This document shows, in pieces, positions 48,960-62,795 of a stretch of 64,000 nucleotides of DNA. The notes beneath the pieces were generated by a model. It had not been told where the DNA came from and ran no database searches. It saw only the letters and a list, made by a program, of their open reading frames with translations. The position numbers and the translations under genes are program-made. Origin of the DNA: Pelargonium tetragonum (Eukaryota > Streptophyta > Magnoliopsida > Geraniales > Geraniaceae). Each line of letters begins with the position of its first letter. Positions within the stretch are counted from its first letter, which is position 1. The stretch lies in NCBI GenBank assembly GCA_036897445.1, contig JAYMTL010000006.1, positions 186,001 through 250,000 on the forward strand, in the 5' to 3' direction.

Positions 48960-51460
48960 CTTTATTTTACACTTAGCTATTAGAAATGTTGTATTACCCT
49001 CTTCTCTCTTCTCCTCTATCTTCAGGATAGCTGCTATATTTATATTATAAATCTTAAATTTCCTCTTATTCCAGTCTGTACTATACTTATCCTATGGGTA
49101 TTCCCTGCCTTAGCTCTACCTCCTTAGCTAGACTCTTCCTTACTTACACTTTCTGGAAAACTGAAACACTTAGCTTTAACTCCTTTTCTGGGACACCTGT
49201 AAATATAAGTCTAGAACTTAATTCCTTTCTTTGGAAACTAGATTCTCTAATTATTCATCATAGCTAGTAGACTCTGTACCAAAATATACTGTACTTACGC
49301 ACTTTTCACTATATAATCTTAAAAAGCTCCACCTTCTACAGGGATATTTCCTTCTTTTGTGCCTCACTTAATACCTATAAACTATCCCCTAGAAAATCCT
49401 TTCACCTGTTATAATAAATCCCATAACACTTGGGTATTCCTATCTTAGATATTATACTTACCAAAAACCTTGTACGAATTTATTAACATAGCTACTAGAA
49501 AATACAGGAGTTCTAATCCCAAAACTCCCTTTAAGTAAGATAAACCAAACTAAGAAATAACAAGCGGAAGGGTTTCCAACGAGAATTTTTTTGCTAATAC
49601 CAACCCCTAAGGAAGTCCTAAATTGAAAAAGGGGTCCCCGCCCTCTCAAAACCTTATAGCTTTACAGGAAAGAGCTCCTTAATTATAGTATTTAACTTTT
49701 CTTAGATTCTCCATCCTATTTTTCTTAGACTACAAGAAAGAATACCCCTGTATTGGATTGACTCTCCTTTTCACTATTAAAATAGGATCGGGGATTGCTT
49801 TTGTACTTTTTCTATTTCTTTCTGGCGAAGCTCTTTTTTAGCTGCACTTATATAAGAAAAGAACCCATACTTCCTGTAAATACCTCTATTGTAAAAGCAA
49901 CTTTAGTTAGGAATTAGAACACTTTCATGAGTATTACCGATCCAGAACTGAAGAAAGCCTTTACACTTTATACATTTCCCTATGACTTCCTAACTTTAAG
50001 AGGAGCCCCTTTAGGCAGAACACATTAGCTTCGGAATACATAAGCCGGGTTACATGGGTTCAACTCGTATCATATATAAGAAAGCCTTCCCTAGACCACC
50101 TTCCGGAGAATCTTAGGGCTACAATGCAAGAAGACATAGGTTCTAATCACGCAGCATTTTTAAGTAAGACTAATAAATCAAACTAGGAAAGCTCTATCTC
50201 CACACTCTTTCTCTTTTTTTTAATACCCTAAACAGCATAAAATAAATAGAGCTCTTCCTAACTCTTGCGCAGAAAATTTCACTTCATACTATAAGACTTG
50301 AAAACCTTCCTTCGACTAATTAGTATTCTTACTCGTGAGGAGCTTTTGATTCCTTAGGTTTTATTAGTAAAAACCGCGACTCCTTTAGCTTGCCCAGTTT
50401 GTTTCTAAATTGTTTCGGCAGCTATATATTAAATTAAGGGTAAAAAAAGAAGAGTCCAGAACTAAGGGCATATTCCTCCCTTAAAACCCTTAAAAGATTT
50501 TCAAATTTAAGACTCTTATGAAACCCAAAACCGGGAATATCTGGGAATTTGTACTAGACTTAGGCCTATTCTTTTTCTTAACATTAATAATATAGTATAC
50601 TTTACTTTTTATATTAGAGTTTTTAGTAAAAGGGAAGAGAAGAGTCTTATGGAGCTAGGGTGGAGCTAGTAGGTTATTGGTAAGAAGCTCCTCTTATAAG
50701 GTAAGGAAATCCAGTAGAATTATATAGATTATAGAATATTAAGAATAGATATATTATTATTGTATTCTATAGTTATGTAAGTTTTTTTGTATTAGTCTTA
50801 TTATCTATTAAGTTATTTGTTACACTTATGTATATAGTTTAATAGATTAAAAAGAGAGACTTTATATTTATAAGGTTCCCTTTTGTTCTTTGTGTTTATC
50901 GTTAGGGAGGATTCATCCTTAAATGAGTACGTACGTCTATGCTCCCGACTGACACGCTAGTAAAGGAGGGTTTATGTATAGAGTCAAATTATAGAGATAC
51001 TGACACTTACACTATAAGACCCATCTACTGAATCCACTGACTTCTTTGACTTACTTGTTTTATCTTTCCTATTAGACCTAGACTGGGATTCCCTTGTTGA
51101 CTTAGCGGGCTTCTTTGACCTACCTGACTTGTCTGGCTTTGCAGAAACAGGAACAGAAGCTATAGGAACAGCAAGAGCAGGAACTTGAGCAGTAGAAGAA
51201 GTTGTAGCCGGACTAGGAACAACCTATAGAGATACCGGGCTTCCCTGTGGGGGATACATATGCCCTTTTTGTTCTATTGTAGCTACAGTCATTATAGTTA
51301 TTTTATAGTAGTAGTTTTAGATTAGTATTGTACTATAGTCTTTATTGCACTAGATCGTTTAAGATAGCATTGCTTTAAGGTATACTACCCCTGTTCTATG
51401 AGGTTAAATATTAGTCCGGTTATAGAGAGGGTTTTAAGTAAGGTACCAAATGTTTAAGCC
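48960..51460 (-). mobile_element. Broken LTR-retrotransposon relic with gag-like start
   Basis: Minus strand. From an ATG at 51292 down to about 50940 the sequence reads as a low-complexity Ser/Thr/Pro/Ala- then Lys/Ser/Arg-rich protein start, typical of fungal LTR-retrotransposon gag (Ty3/gypsy is my guess from style only). About 140 bases upstream of that ATG, the minus-strand words ACATTTGGTACC followed by a short purine/pyrimidine stretch (51456-51432) resemble an LTR end joined to a primer-binding site. Downstream (50.9-49.0 kb) the texture is strongly TpA-enriched with no recognisable pol motif. The element looks old, truncated and broken many times. I could not find paired LTRs or a target-site duplication. 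The 63-codon frame at 49458-49649 is a by-product. Confidence 0.4.
50054..50070 (+). other. T-arm-like hairpin
   Basis: ATGGG/CGTAT (4 of 5 pairs including one wobble) closes the loop TTCAACT. A GGCAGAAC word upstream recalls a D arm, but no anticodon stem forms. It lies inside the retroelement relic span, which makes a tRNA origin less likely. Confidence 0.13.
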
Positions 51461-54400
51461 AAGCTACCTCATTTCTTTTTATATTCTAAAGTTCTTATAG
51501 ATGCGGGAATTTAAAAACGATTCTACGGCCATTCTCGTTACTTATATCGACAGTTAGTTTTTCTACACTTTTAGTAATTTAGTATTTTACTTTCGTCAGT
51601 TTACTCTTAATGTTTATTTGATTCTTAATTTGGATTAGACTGGAAGGGACGTCCGAACTAAAGAATTGCTTCTTTTTCTTTTTATTTACTTAGAGATAAT
51701 TCTTGATATTGCATTTTAAGTATCGGTTTCTACTTTTTAAAGTGAGTGTAAAAGCGGATCTGCTGATTGTATATCCCGCACTTTAAGTAAAAGTGTTTAG
51801 CTTATATATTAAATATCAGGAGATTTTATCTTTCTATTTGGAGGTGGTGAAGAAGACATAGGGTCACAAGAAAACTCTGGGATAAGCTTACAAGTCATCC
51901 AGGGGCAGTTTCATCACGAAAAAGTGCTACCTTTTTTATTAACCAGGTCCCTTGTAGAAGCATGCATTTGAACTTTTTATTAGTATTAATTTTAGTTGTT
52001 TTTCAAGGGGCTGTCCGGAAGAGAGAGACTCCTATCTATACCAAAGGAAAAAGCCAAAACCCTGGGAGGAATTTCTTTTTTAAGATGCCCTATTTAGATT
52101 TTTATATAGCTATTATATTACCGGCTATAAATCCCTAGAAAGCACTATATCTAAATGCAATAAAAATTTAAGGTACTCTTTATTTATATAGAGTTGGTTG
52201 TGAAAAGCGCGCCTAATACCAAGCTAGTGGACTCGCTATGAAGGTTAACCTTGTTAGTTTAAAGTCTTTTTAAAGGTTCCTATATACTAATATAAGTGTG
52301 TTATCCAAATATTCTTTACTTGTCGATTTATTATTTAGAAGAGAAGTCTATAATAACTGCAAAAAAATCTTCCTTAAGGTACCTTGAATTTTAAAAACTT
52401 TGGCCGAAGCCATATCTCTAGGGCTCAACAATCAGTAAGCAACAGCTTAATGCACAAACTTGATAAACAAGGGGATTCCATGAGGAGAGTACTTCTAAAT
52501 TTCTAAGTCTTTTCGGTAGATCTTTTTCTAATTAGTATTAATAGAATTCTCTTGCGTTTAGAGTAGTGAGCCATCATCCAAAAGGAAGTGTGGTAGTTTC
52601 AAGTATTGCGTGCTAGCTTCGAGTTGCTTAAATAGAGTGCTTGATATATGATCAAACTCGTGCTTAATGCCGGAGCGCTGCTAATAAGTTATGAATAGGA
52701 ACTTTTCTGTTAGATTTACCTTCTGAGAGTAAAGTAAATAGAGTAGAAGACAAAAAGCCAAGGATATAAGGTTTTTGGAACTACTGACATCCTAATTTCT
52801 ATGCTTTTTGAGGAGTTTGAGGAAAGCTGCTCTATAAAAAATCTAAAAAACTCTATTCAGAATAAAGGAAACCCCTAGACATTAGCAGACAAGTCAATTT
52901 CAAGTCATTTAAATTTTTAAATAGTATATTCATGTAATAAGGAATTCTAAATACAAATATTAAGCTCCGCTTTTATAACAAAAAAGCTATATCTGAACCT
53001 TAAATTAACGACACGGGCTCCCAACCTCTCCTCTATTTTCAAGGGAACCTGCCCCTAAAGCGGGGTACTACAAGCTAATCCATGCTACAGTATCCCACAA
53101 CTTTTGAGTACTGAGCTAACAGGAGTTTTAGTAAAACCGATATAAAGCACACACACTATAAAACTACAAGTTTTCTTATAAGTATTTTAACCTCTCTTTC
53201 TTGTTTACGGATCTGCTGCGATGTTTTGTAAAAGAGTATAAATCGAAATTGGACTTATTATCTTTTTGATTAAGAAGAAGAATTAAAGTTCTGCTTTATA
53301 TGGCACTGGACTTCTGAATTATTATACAAAGTAACAGAACAAAATCCATTAACAAAAACCTTAGCAAATCCTGAAAATGTAGAATAATAAATAATATGAC
53401 CTAATATTTCTATAAAGTAAAGAATACACCTGAAGGTGTATACCTTATTGACAAAAGCAACTAGTAGCGCAAATTCAGGTTGCTGAATACCTGGAGTCCC
53501 CTACAAAGGGTCCGGATTAATAAAGCATCCCTTGAAAGGTTAATTTACAACCCGGCGTTTTATGAGATGGGTTACTTTGCTAGTATAACTTTAATATTCT
53601 TTCTTTCGAATATCCGGGACACTCTTTCTAGGGATAAGGCTATAGAATTTCTCCTACAAGGTGTCCGCCTCTATTTAAATTAAAAGATCTTGATTTCGCT
53701 ATCTATAAAAAGTCCCCTCTCTGAAAGCGGTATGTACAGTATACTATTACATGACTTAAGCGTTACTCTATATTGAATTGGAATAAGAATTTCTTTAATC
53801 TACGGAAGCTTTGCGGTTTGGGCAATGGGGGTACTATAATGCGTTCTTTTAAGAGTAATAATTCATGATTATTGCATCAAAACAGAGAGACTCTACCTCG
53901 TTTTGTAGGATTTCCGGTTTACTAATTCTTCTGTAGCTGTCGGAATTCCAGTTCATAAAAGGAAGGACCCACAAGTACTCGAATATCTTTTTACATCCCC
54001 TTATTCTCTTATTTACCTATGTACTTTATGCCTCGCTCAAAGTCATTTATTAACTCAAAACTAGTTTTGGAATCCTATATTTCATTAAAAAAGAAAAAGT
54101 CTTAGTCTCTCTAATCTAGTTAATCCTAAAGGGGTTTAAATCCTATTTCACAAGGACGCAAGCAAGTTTACTCTTTTATATAAGCCCCTTTTCTAATACT
54201 AAAGTACTAAAGTTAGGACTAGCAACGCACCTTATTCATAATTCAAAATACAAAACAGCTTGGCGGGGCTAAGCATACGCTCTATAATAAATTAGTTTCT
54301 TTGGTAGGCTTTTCTTAAGTCTTATAATTAAGGGAATAGTCTTCTTACTCTTACTGAGGTTGCTAGGGGCCTCTTCTATCCGATACTACCTATTACTCTA

Positions 54401-57400
54401 GCTAACGTGTTTCTTTTATGAGCTTATATTTAAAGTCTTTAAGGTAAGTAGATATATTCAAAATACTATAAATAAGGATTCCTTGTGTTCCAAACGATAA
54501 TCAATTAAGACAAGATAAAAATTACTCTACCTGTGTTTTAGCGTACACCCCTCGGATAAGAAATTTTCTACCCGTATTTAGTTTAGTAAAGGGGTGCCCG
54601 GCAGTTCCTAGCCATGTAGTAAGGTTTACCCTATTACAAGAGCTCTTCTCCACGACCCCGAATATGAAAAGTCTCACAAAAATTTCTTAATAGCCTGGGG
54701 TTTCTATTTGATTGAGTAACTTTTGGGTTATATAGTTAGTTAGCAACACAACAGAATGTTAACCTTTGCCTCTTAATTCTAAGTAATTCCTTATATTTAG
54801 ATTCGCTAACTCTGACTCTGAGTCCTTCACAAGCCCAGGGCCCCCATTTTTTGAGGCAAAGCAACTCTGTTTACAAAGTTATTTTTAAAGTCTAACTTCC
54901 CTATTTTTGGCACGAAACCTGTTATATCTGGATTTGTCTCTTGTGTTGAAAGGCTTTGAAAAAGGGAATACCTCCCCTGATACAGGCATACTGCAGCTCG
55001 AACATTATAAAAAAGTAGCTCTCAATAATTTAAGAAAGTTTTATCTCTATTCATTTACAAGAATATATAAAAATGAGAACTAAACGCCTATTTAATATCT
55101 CGGACAAGGCTCCTGTATTAAGGTTCCTCATTTATTACTGAACGCAGACTTTTTGGAATACCCTAAAAAGCTTATCTGTATCACAAGACTCTCTTAGCGC
55201 TTTTCTAATGTAGTATTGACTAGATCTAACTATTCAGTTTTTGGAACTCTTGCTAAACTACTTTCCAACCTTGAACTAATATCTTTTAAAATTCCTGTGA
55301 TAAGTAAGGAAAACTTCTCCCCTTTTTTTTTTATATAGGTACTCTTATTGTATTGAAATATAGCTTTTATCTAATTTTCGACAGAATTTTACTTAAGATC
55401 AACCGAAGTATAAAAGACTAAGATTCTTCCTTTGTCTAAGGGTTAAGACTTTACTGTTATATATACATTTCAACAGTTACTTTAATAAGTTTCTTATCTT
55501 TCCCTAAAGATATACAGGATTAGTTTTGCAGCGGCTAATATGAATTAAATTCTCAGAAAACTTGTATAGGTATATTTTTTTTTTACAAAGAATAACATTT
55601 TACTAAGTCCGGATATCCCACCCAAGGAGGCGGTCTCCAAGAAAAGTAATCTCTTAAGGAGCAACGTCTTGTTTACTAGTCAAATTTTAAGAAATGATTT
55701 TTTTATTTAGTTGTGGTTACTACTTTTTTATAAAAATTCCTGGGTTTGGATTGACCTAGGCATTTTGCTAAAAAGCTTTTGCTTAAGAACAGGTCTTTAG
55801 GTCCGGGATTAATACCTTTTCTAACACGGGCTTCCCTTTAGACTTTGCTTTAGTAGAGGAATCCCCTCTACTCGAATAGAGTCCAAGGGTGTGTAATTTG
55901 TAAAAGAAATTTTGCGGGAATAGCGGGTACCCTAAATAAGGAAACCTAGGATCCGTATATACAAAATGAAAAGGTTACTTACCCTGCCTGGGAAAAAGAT
56001 CCTAACAATAAAACCAATTAAGAAAAGCGCTAGTCAACAAACTCTAGTTAATTTCTGCCTTTATCGAGTTGAGACAAATTTGAATTATTACTCACTCTTT
56101 TTTGAGAGCATGTTTCTCTTTATAAGAGTTATGAGTTCCTATAGAAGAAATTATCTAATTCTGTAGTGAATTTTTAGTTGTCAAAAATTTCATGTTATTA
56201 CAGTGTAAGTAAAGGACGTCAATAGGTTGGAATCGTGTTCGAGTTGTTTATAATTTTCATGTTACAAATACCACTAAAGTAAAGTGGGGTAGCCAGCATT
56301 TCTCGGTAATATGCAAGGCCCTTTTATCTAAATCTAACTCTTTAAGAATTTAGACATTCTTTAATATGAGATGGCTACATATTATAACCCTTTTTTAAGA
56401 AGATCCCCTATTAGTATTAGAACTCATAGTGTTCAACTAAGTCCATTCTATATTAATAAAAACCGGGCACCTGTTTTCTCAGTCATTATAGGAAACTTCT
56501 ACTTTCTCTAAACTAAAGGATGACCTAACCAAAGCGCACATCTTATACAAAGGACTGCCCGTGTGATTTAAATTAAGGGGGTTCCCTTCTTTGGAAGGAC
56601 TCTTAAGCATTAAAAAGTACTCCACACTAGATGCCCCGTTAACCCAGAACTTGTAGCCAGATTATTAAAAAATGTAACTTATTGTCCCAATAAAGATTAA
56701 GTGGGATCTACACGTATAGGAAAACCTCCTGACAGTGCGAAGTAAAAAACTTTTTAGGGGGGGTTAAGCTAAACTTAGAGAACCTCGAAGAAACTTTTCC
56801 TAGGCAAAAAGCTATTATAAGATTTATACTAAAGAGGGGTTGAGCACTATTTAGTTAGAACGTAATTAGGAGATGCAGTCCTTTTATAATAAAATAAAAA
56901 GATGATGCCAGTTAGATGTTACTCTCTAAGGGGGGACCCCGAGGGATACTTAATTATATCAAGAACTCTTTAGGTCTTTTCTTTGTATAGGTAAAATTCT
57001 ATAGCAAAGGTAAACTAGGTTTCTTAAGGGTCTCTCCTTACAAGCGGTGCCAATTAGTATTCGATTGTAAATTTAGAGTTTTTCACTCCCGAGAGATCTA
57101 TACCTAATATGTGTAAAAAAGGGGCCTAACTTTATGTCTTATTTGATAAAAGCTTTTATTATTTACCGGCGCCCTCAATAGCAAAAGGCACTACAGGAAC
57201 GTTCTATGCATAAAGCATCGGGTTATAAGAATCTGTATACACAGCGCGTTTAGAGTTTCTATTTTAAAAACTAACGTGCCTTATCATGAATCATGAAATT
57301 CCGCTGAACTATGGGGTTCCCGGTATCCAAATTCTCAAAGTTACTTATATTATACACTTAAGATTCTCCTAGCAAAACTTTTTTCTATGTTACCGCTTAG

Positions 57401-57689
57401 CTTGTAGAGTGAAATTCTTCCTTATATACTAATACATGTCTTAGATTCCCTAAAAATTTTTGTGCAACCTTAATTTCGTACGTATATGTAAGTGAAAGTT
57501 CTTAATTTTATATCACCCGAGTCTGCTATATGAGATATTAACTCTTTACTTTATTGGTTAGGGTAATTCTCTTTTAAGGATTTTGAATTTCATTTTGGAC
57601 TAGACTCAGTAGTACAAGCAAAGAGGGAGAACTCTGCCTTTTATTACTTTTAAGGATGTAACCAAGTTCCAACTAGTACAAGACATAGG
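51461..57689. other. AT-rich DNA without recognisable genes
   Basis: Frames of 67 codons (53480-53683) and 66 codons (55966-56166), both +, have ordinary length for chance. If the retroelement had a 5' LTR it should begin the left part of this stretch, but I cannot define its outer end. T runs of about 10 occur near 55320 and 55576. Confidence 0.65.
53424..53441. repeat. 7-bp hairpin with competing partner
   Basis: ATACACC (53424-53430) / GGTGTAT (53435-53441) with a 4-base loop TGAA. Its right arm can instead take part in AAGGT/ACCTT just downstream. Confidence 0.5.
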
Positions 57690-57960
57690 TTATTCCTTTG
57701 CCGAGATAATTACCTGTTCGTACAAGCTTTTTGAGCAAAACTCTTTGGAATAGACCTGTTTATAACCTGTCCTAGGAGTCCTTGTCTTATGTGCTTTACC
57801 TTTCAGAACTAGGCCCGAACTCTGCATCTTGGTAGCTTTCTTATGGCTTCCCGCCGGCTTCCTCCTATAATTTTAAGCTGGCTCTGTATCTCATGGGCTA
57901 TACCCGTACTCTTAGAACTATATAACTAACCCGTAAACTTTCTAGTAGAAATTCTTTTTA
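57690..57960 (-). pseudogene. Coding-like relic, unrecognised
   Basis: Between about 57868 and 57690 the minus strand has an open stretch of nearly 60 codons rich in Lys, Arg, Ser and Thr, and the bases just upstream of it also read as basic protein in another frame. The composition (GC-richer, codon-like) differs from the surrounding DNA and resembles the relic islands at the left edge and at 49-51 kb. I recognise no family. A decayed transposon is the likeliest source. Confidence 0.25.
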
Positions 57961-58510
57961 ATGTTAACTCTTACAAAAAAACTAGAGTTTCACAAGTACA
58001 GGATTTCTCATTCTCATATTACTTGAAAACCATTCCTTTAGACATAAGAAATTTCTAATTATATATTGTAATATATTGTATTGTAGAACAGAACTTCTCA
58101 CCCCCCTTGCCAAATTTTAAAAAGAAGCTTTTAAACCACAACCCCAGTTTAGCGCAATATATCACTAGATTTTCTATCTTGACAAACATTTTAGAGTATA
58201 CAGGGCTTTGCTCCAAGATTAGAAACTCCTGCGTAGGGCGTAGGGTTTACTTCTTTTACCGAAAATTCCTTTTAAAACTTAGAAATATAGACTAGGATCT
58301 TTCCGGCTTTGGCCTTTCTAGTCTTACTGTTTCCATTATGGATTAGAGGCTGGTAAGTAAGAACCCGGGCCTAACCCTTTTAGTTAGATCTAGATTAGAG
58401 ACTCCCTCTTTTACTAGAATTTCATTCCTCTTATTTTATTAGTTAGCGTAATAGATAGTAATTAAGCTTCGCGGTTAAGGACAACACCTCTCTTAGTAGT
58501 TTCTCTTTTT
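57961..58510. other. AT-rich DNA between two relics
   Basis: Holds a 62-codon + frame at 58107-58295 (Lys/Asn/Phe-rich, unrecognised, probably chance). Nothing else is seen. Confidence 0.6.
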
Positions 58511-58768
58511 TTAGAGGAGGGGCCTTAGAGATCCTTGGAAAGAGTTCTTGTTACCGACCTCAAGGTACCGAAGGTAGGTTAGTGTAGGAAGTCTTACGAA
58601 AATATCTACATACCCTATGATAGCATATTCTTCAGAGCTCTCCGCTTTTTGTAGCTTTGGTTTTTGCAGCCTTACTATCTTATTCGTCTTAGCTACTAGC
58701 GGTATTCCCTTGCAGCCTTGTCTTAGTGTCCTCCCAGCCCCAGGCTCTTCTCGCTTTCCGTGTAGCCC
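58511..58768 (-). pseudogene. 85-codon open stretch in a coding-like relic
   Basis: The minus strand is open for about 85 codons with no start codon at its head. The residue mix is protein-like (Lys/Arg/Glu/Gly-rich first part, hydrophobic Leu/Tyr-rich end). The segment at 58640-58770 is distinctly richer in G and C than its flanks. No domain is recognised. Its proximity to the relic at 57.7-57.96 kb suggests both may derive from one decayed element, but this is inference. Confidence 0.22.
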
Positions 58769-59428
58769 CTAGCTATCTTATCTTATAGATACAACCCCTC
58801 AGTCTCTAGTTAACGAATTAACGAGGAGCAAGTCTAGGAAATTTGTTAGGAATTGTAAGATGGGGTCAGAGCTGGGTCATTAATAGTTTTTTTAATTGTA
58901 CCAATCCTAAGGAAAGTAGATATGATAGGGGTTCCTTATCTTTATGAGTTTGGGTAAACCAGGGTATTACAACGGAAATCTAAAGTCTATTAGTAGCTTA
59001 CAGGATTAAGGGCAGGTAAGTAAAAAAGGGTCTAGAATCTAGGGGAAGTCTTTCTAAAAGAGGCACCCATTCATAAGTAAGAGATAGAGATTTAGTCTTT
59101 TATTCCGGATTCTGTCCTACTAAAGTTTTTTGTAAAAGTTATCTAGCAGAGTTCCGCTTTTTAAAGTAAAAAAAGAAACTCGTATTAGATAAGAGAATAA
59201 AAATCATTCTTTCATTTATATCTAAGAAAAGCTTTGCCTAATTTTATCCAGAAATAAAGTCTAATTAAGTGTCTTGACAAAGAAATTAGGGTTTCCCTCT
59301 CCTTATAAAGTAAATACCATCTGTTAGTTTTTCTTCCTATCCGTTTTCCCAAAAGTAAAGGAAACCTTTAGGTTTTGCAAGACAACCCCTTCTATAACAA
59401 TTTCGATTGGAATACAAGGGGATTTGCG
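58769..59428. other. AT-rich DNA without recognisable genes
   Basis: No frame, RNA or repeat stands out. Confidence 0.7.
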
Positions 59429-59492
59429 GCCCTTTACCTTAGCGGTAGAGTACGCCTTTACAAAGTATTATGCCTTAGTTTCAAGTCCCACC
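59429..59492 (+). tRNA. tRNA-like relic with TAC in the anticodon loop
   Basis: GCCCTTT (59429-59435) is followed by the D-arm text CCTTAGCGGTAGAGTA (59437-59452), ACGCC, a loop TTTACAA with TAC at 59459-59461, and a T-loop-like TTTCAAGTCC ending near 59489. From memory, the acceptor start and D arm are close to plastid trnT(GGU), while the anticodon would be Val (UAC). The anticodon stem, the T-stem 3' strand and the 3' acceptor do not pair, so it is a relic at best. The D-arm match (AGCGGTAGAGT) is the strongest part. Confidence 0.35.
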
Positions 59493-60119
59493 TTTTTTAT
59501 AATATTAGCTACATAATATTTCTAATCTATAAATTATAAATATAGATAAAAGGTAGCAAAAAAGAGACAGAAAAGGGTACTTCAATAGCGTTGCGAAAAG
59601 CTCTCAAATTTCCTAGGTGTTTCTTATACTTTTTAGTTAGAAATTCTTGTTCCGGGTTTCCTATTACTGATAATAAAGACGCTAAGGAAGGGAGCCAAGA
59701 GAACTAAATCTTAAGGTATAGGGCATTAAAAAACTAAGCGGAGTCCCTTTTTACCTCAATGCCTCTGAAAAATATTGCACATAAAACTAAGAGGTAAGGT
59801 CTTCTTTCTTCGGGCACCCACTTTTTAAACTAGTTAATGAAAAAAAATATATAAGAAAATAGGTATAAGCACGAGTACTCGTAAGCCCAAAAGCGCCTTA
59901 ATTCTTAATTTCGGAATAAGGAGTAGAAAAGGGGAGTTTCTTCATCTTCTTGAATTCTGGGAAATTCAATAGCTAGGGCAGTTCCTCCACTTATGTTTTT
60001 ATTTTAAAGTCTTTATAAAATCAATGCTATAGGAAACGAAGCCAAAAGAAAGGGGGATTTTTAGAGAAGAAAATTACACAATAAATATTACTAGAATTCC
60101 ATTATATTACTAATGGCAA

Positions 60120-60136
60120 GGGTTGGTTTCCAACCC
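60120..60136. repeat. GC-rich 7-bp hairpin
   Basis: GGGTTGG (60120-60126) / CCAACCC (60130-60136) with a 3-base loop TTT. Stable for its size. No gene beside it. Confidence 0.6.
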
Positions 60137-62795
60137 AATATCGGGGCAGTTAAAAATGCTTAAATAAATACCGAAGTGAACAAGAGTTTATCTATTTACT
60201 ATCTTCCTGGGCTAGGTAGCGAACTTCATCAGAGTCAAATCTAGTCAAAAAATTCCTTTAGATTAGTTCACGTTTTTTAAACCGAGAGTCATTTTAGCAC
60301 AGTAATTTAGACTTATTTAAAGGGAACTCTAAATTTCATAATGTCTTTACATACGAAAGCTTAGGGGTTTTTCTTTTATTCAATTCTGTTAATTCCTATG
60401 TTTCAACCCAACTTCCTCGTAAAAAAACCATGATCTTAAATTAGGTTTGGGTAATCCACAAACAAATAGTAAAAACTGCATAAATTGGGTAGCATCCCAT
60501 TTTTGAATAGAAAGCTCGGGTTTTATCCGAGTCCTTAATGACAGTATACCAAAATTTGTATGCTGCTTTGACACTTTATTTGTTTTCTTATCCCTCTTAC
60601 TTAAAGTCCAAGCTGTTGCTCATAAAAAGAAGAAAAATTGTTGATCGATCTCCAATTCAAATTCACTTAGTTATATGGTTATATGATTCAACTTAATGCT
60701 CTGTAATCTGGTCTCTCCAGCACTGTATTGAGTAGTATCTCAGCCTGCTAAGTAATTGAGATTACAACTAATTCACAACATAGAACATACTTAAGTAACG
60801 TTGTGCTAGATAACAAGGTATATAATTGTGCAATATGAATACGGATACTTTCATAATAAAAAATTTTTCTTATTTATTAAGAATGCTCTTAAGTTAAACG
60901 AAACTCACTTAGTTAGTACAAAAGTTTTATAAGAACTAGAAGAAGTCTTTCCGAACCCGTATAAAGTCTCATTGACCGGCGAAAGCCCCCGGAGATAGCT
61001 CTTGTTAACAGTTTATTCTTTCCTATTGGGCACACTTTTGAGCTATTATTAATTGCCAACTAGACTATAAGCTTTGACCAAAGGGGAATTAGGAACCCGT
61101 ACTATGAGGGAGCCCTCCTCAAAGTAAAAAGGCAAATACATACCAAGCTTTTACCTAGGTTTTATTAAGTTCTAGTTTAATAAAGGGAGCCGCGTCTTGT
61201 AAGCATAAGTAATTTATAATAGTTAAGTCGGTTCATTAAGTCTTTTATGTAAAATAAAGATATATGCCGCTGTCTCTAAGAGGTGTGCTCTACACTAGAA
61301 AACTTCTGCCCTGTCGTCTAACCTAGTGCTACCAAAATGAGAATCTGGTTAAATCTTTCTTTATTACTGGAGACAGGCTTTTAGATCTAATACAATTAAT
61401 AAAGCACAAGCTTCCTCTAATATTAATTCTAAGAAAAGGGCCTAGTTCTAAGATAAATAGGTAGACACTTTTGCTCCTTATTTTATGGAAAATTTTTATC
61501 CGGCGTATAGACTTGTTAGAAAATTCTACAAAACTTTACTTTAAGCTCTACTCTATACTCCTAAGAATCTTTTTTTATCTAGTAAGCAAATCCAAACGAA
61601 AATCGAGCAGCTACCGACTTCCGATAAAGTACTGTGCGTATTAGTAACTCAATTTTAAAAGGGGATCCCTATTTCTCTAAGTATTACCAATCCTGGTTTT
61701 GCTACTTGTCAATATAAAAGCTAGCTAGAGTTTCTCGTCTCAATCGGTAAATAGCCCGTTGTTTTTAACTTATATCACACCTTTCTTAAAATCAATCTAT
61801 ATATGTGTCCTTTTGGTATATTATAATTAGATTTTCCGAATCCTTATAGCTTATAGGTTCCTCTTAATTAAAAGAGTCCTTCTCAATCCTAATAAGATTC
61901 TTGCTGGCCCAGAGCCCGGGATAAACAAGACTCGTTGTGATAGGTTGTGCCCTTACCCTTAATTATATAAAGCAGAATATTCAAGAAATAAAGGAAGATT
62001 TAGGTCTTTTTTAAGTATTATACTTCTGGTTCTACTCAGCATAAGTGTTTCCCGTTGTAAATTTATGCTTCGTAAGGGTACTATTGCTACAAAGCTCTTT
62101 GGATAAAAAAGGGGGCTCTCCAATTTACAAAATACCGAGGGTCCTTTATAACAGGAGTCAGAACCCAGTATCTGGTCCGCGGAAAAGCGCTAAATCTACT
62201 ACTATAAAAATTTTTTGGTATCACAGAGCTATAAAAGTAAGGGGTAGTTTTGAACTACAAAAAAAGAACTCGTAATATATAAAGGAAAGCTCTGTTACCC
62301 TCGGATTGAATAAAGCTCTCTAACTAAACTGATGGCAATTTTAATTCATAAAGTAATTCTTCTTCTACTTAGGTTTTCGTAATTAAGAACTTTCTGGATC
62401 TCGTGGTAACATTAACTAGAAAGATTTTTACCGGCTTGTTATAATTGTCTGAACTAGGCGACGAAAAAATCCTGTTCTAAACTCTTATAACTACTAAATT
62501 TTTGGAATACTACGATTATAGCACTCTTTCTTTAAAACTAGTCTATACAGACAGAAAGGGGGTCTACTTAATATAATATAGATCAAAATTGAAAAACCTA
62601 AGTCAAAGACATCTCGTAAATTATATTTACACCAGCCGATACATAACTTCCAACCCTTTTCCATACCCAATTTTATAGAAATCCCCCTTAAAAGAGTTGG
62701 CCAATAAATATAGTATAGGCCCTTCCCTATATGAAAGGTAACAAGAATCTCTCTTTGATGGGCAAGTAGAGCGGATGAAAAGTACATGTATTACC

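Noticed and set aside
62494-62787. 97-codon minus-strand frame with hydrophobic, Cys/Trp-containing product.
   Set aside because: No family resemblance or context; within chance expectation, and no clear membrane-protein pattern.
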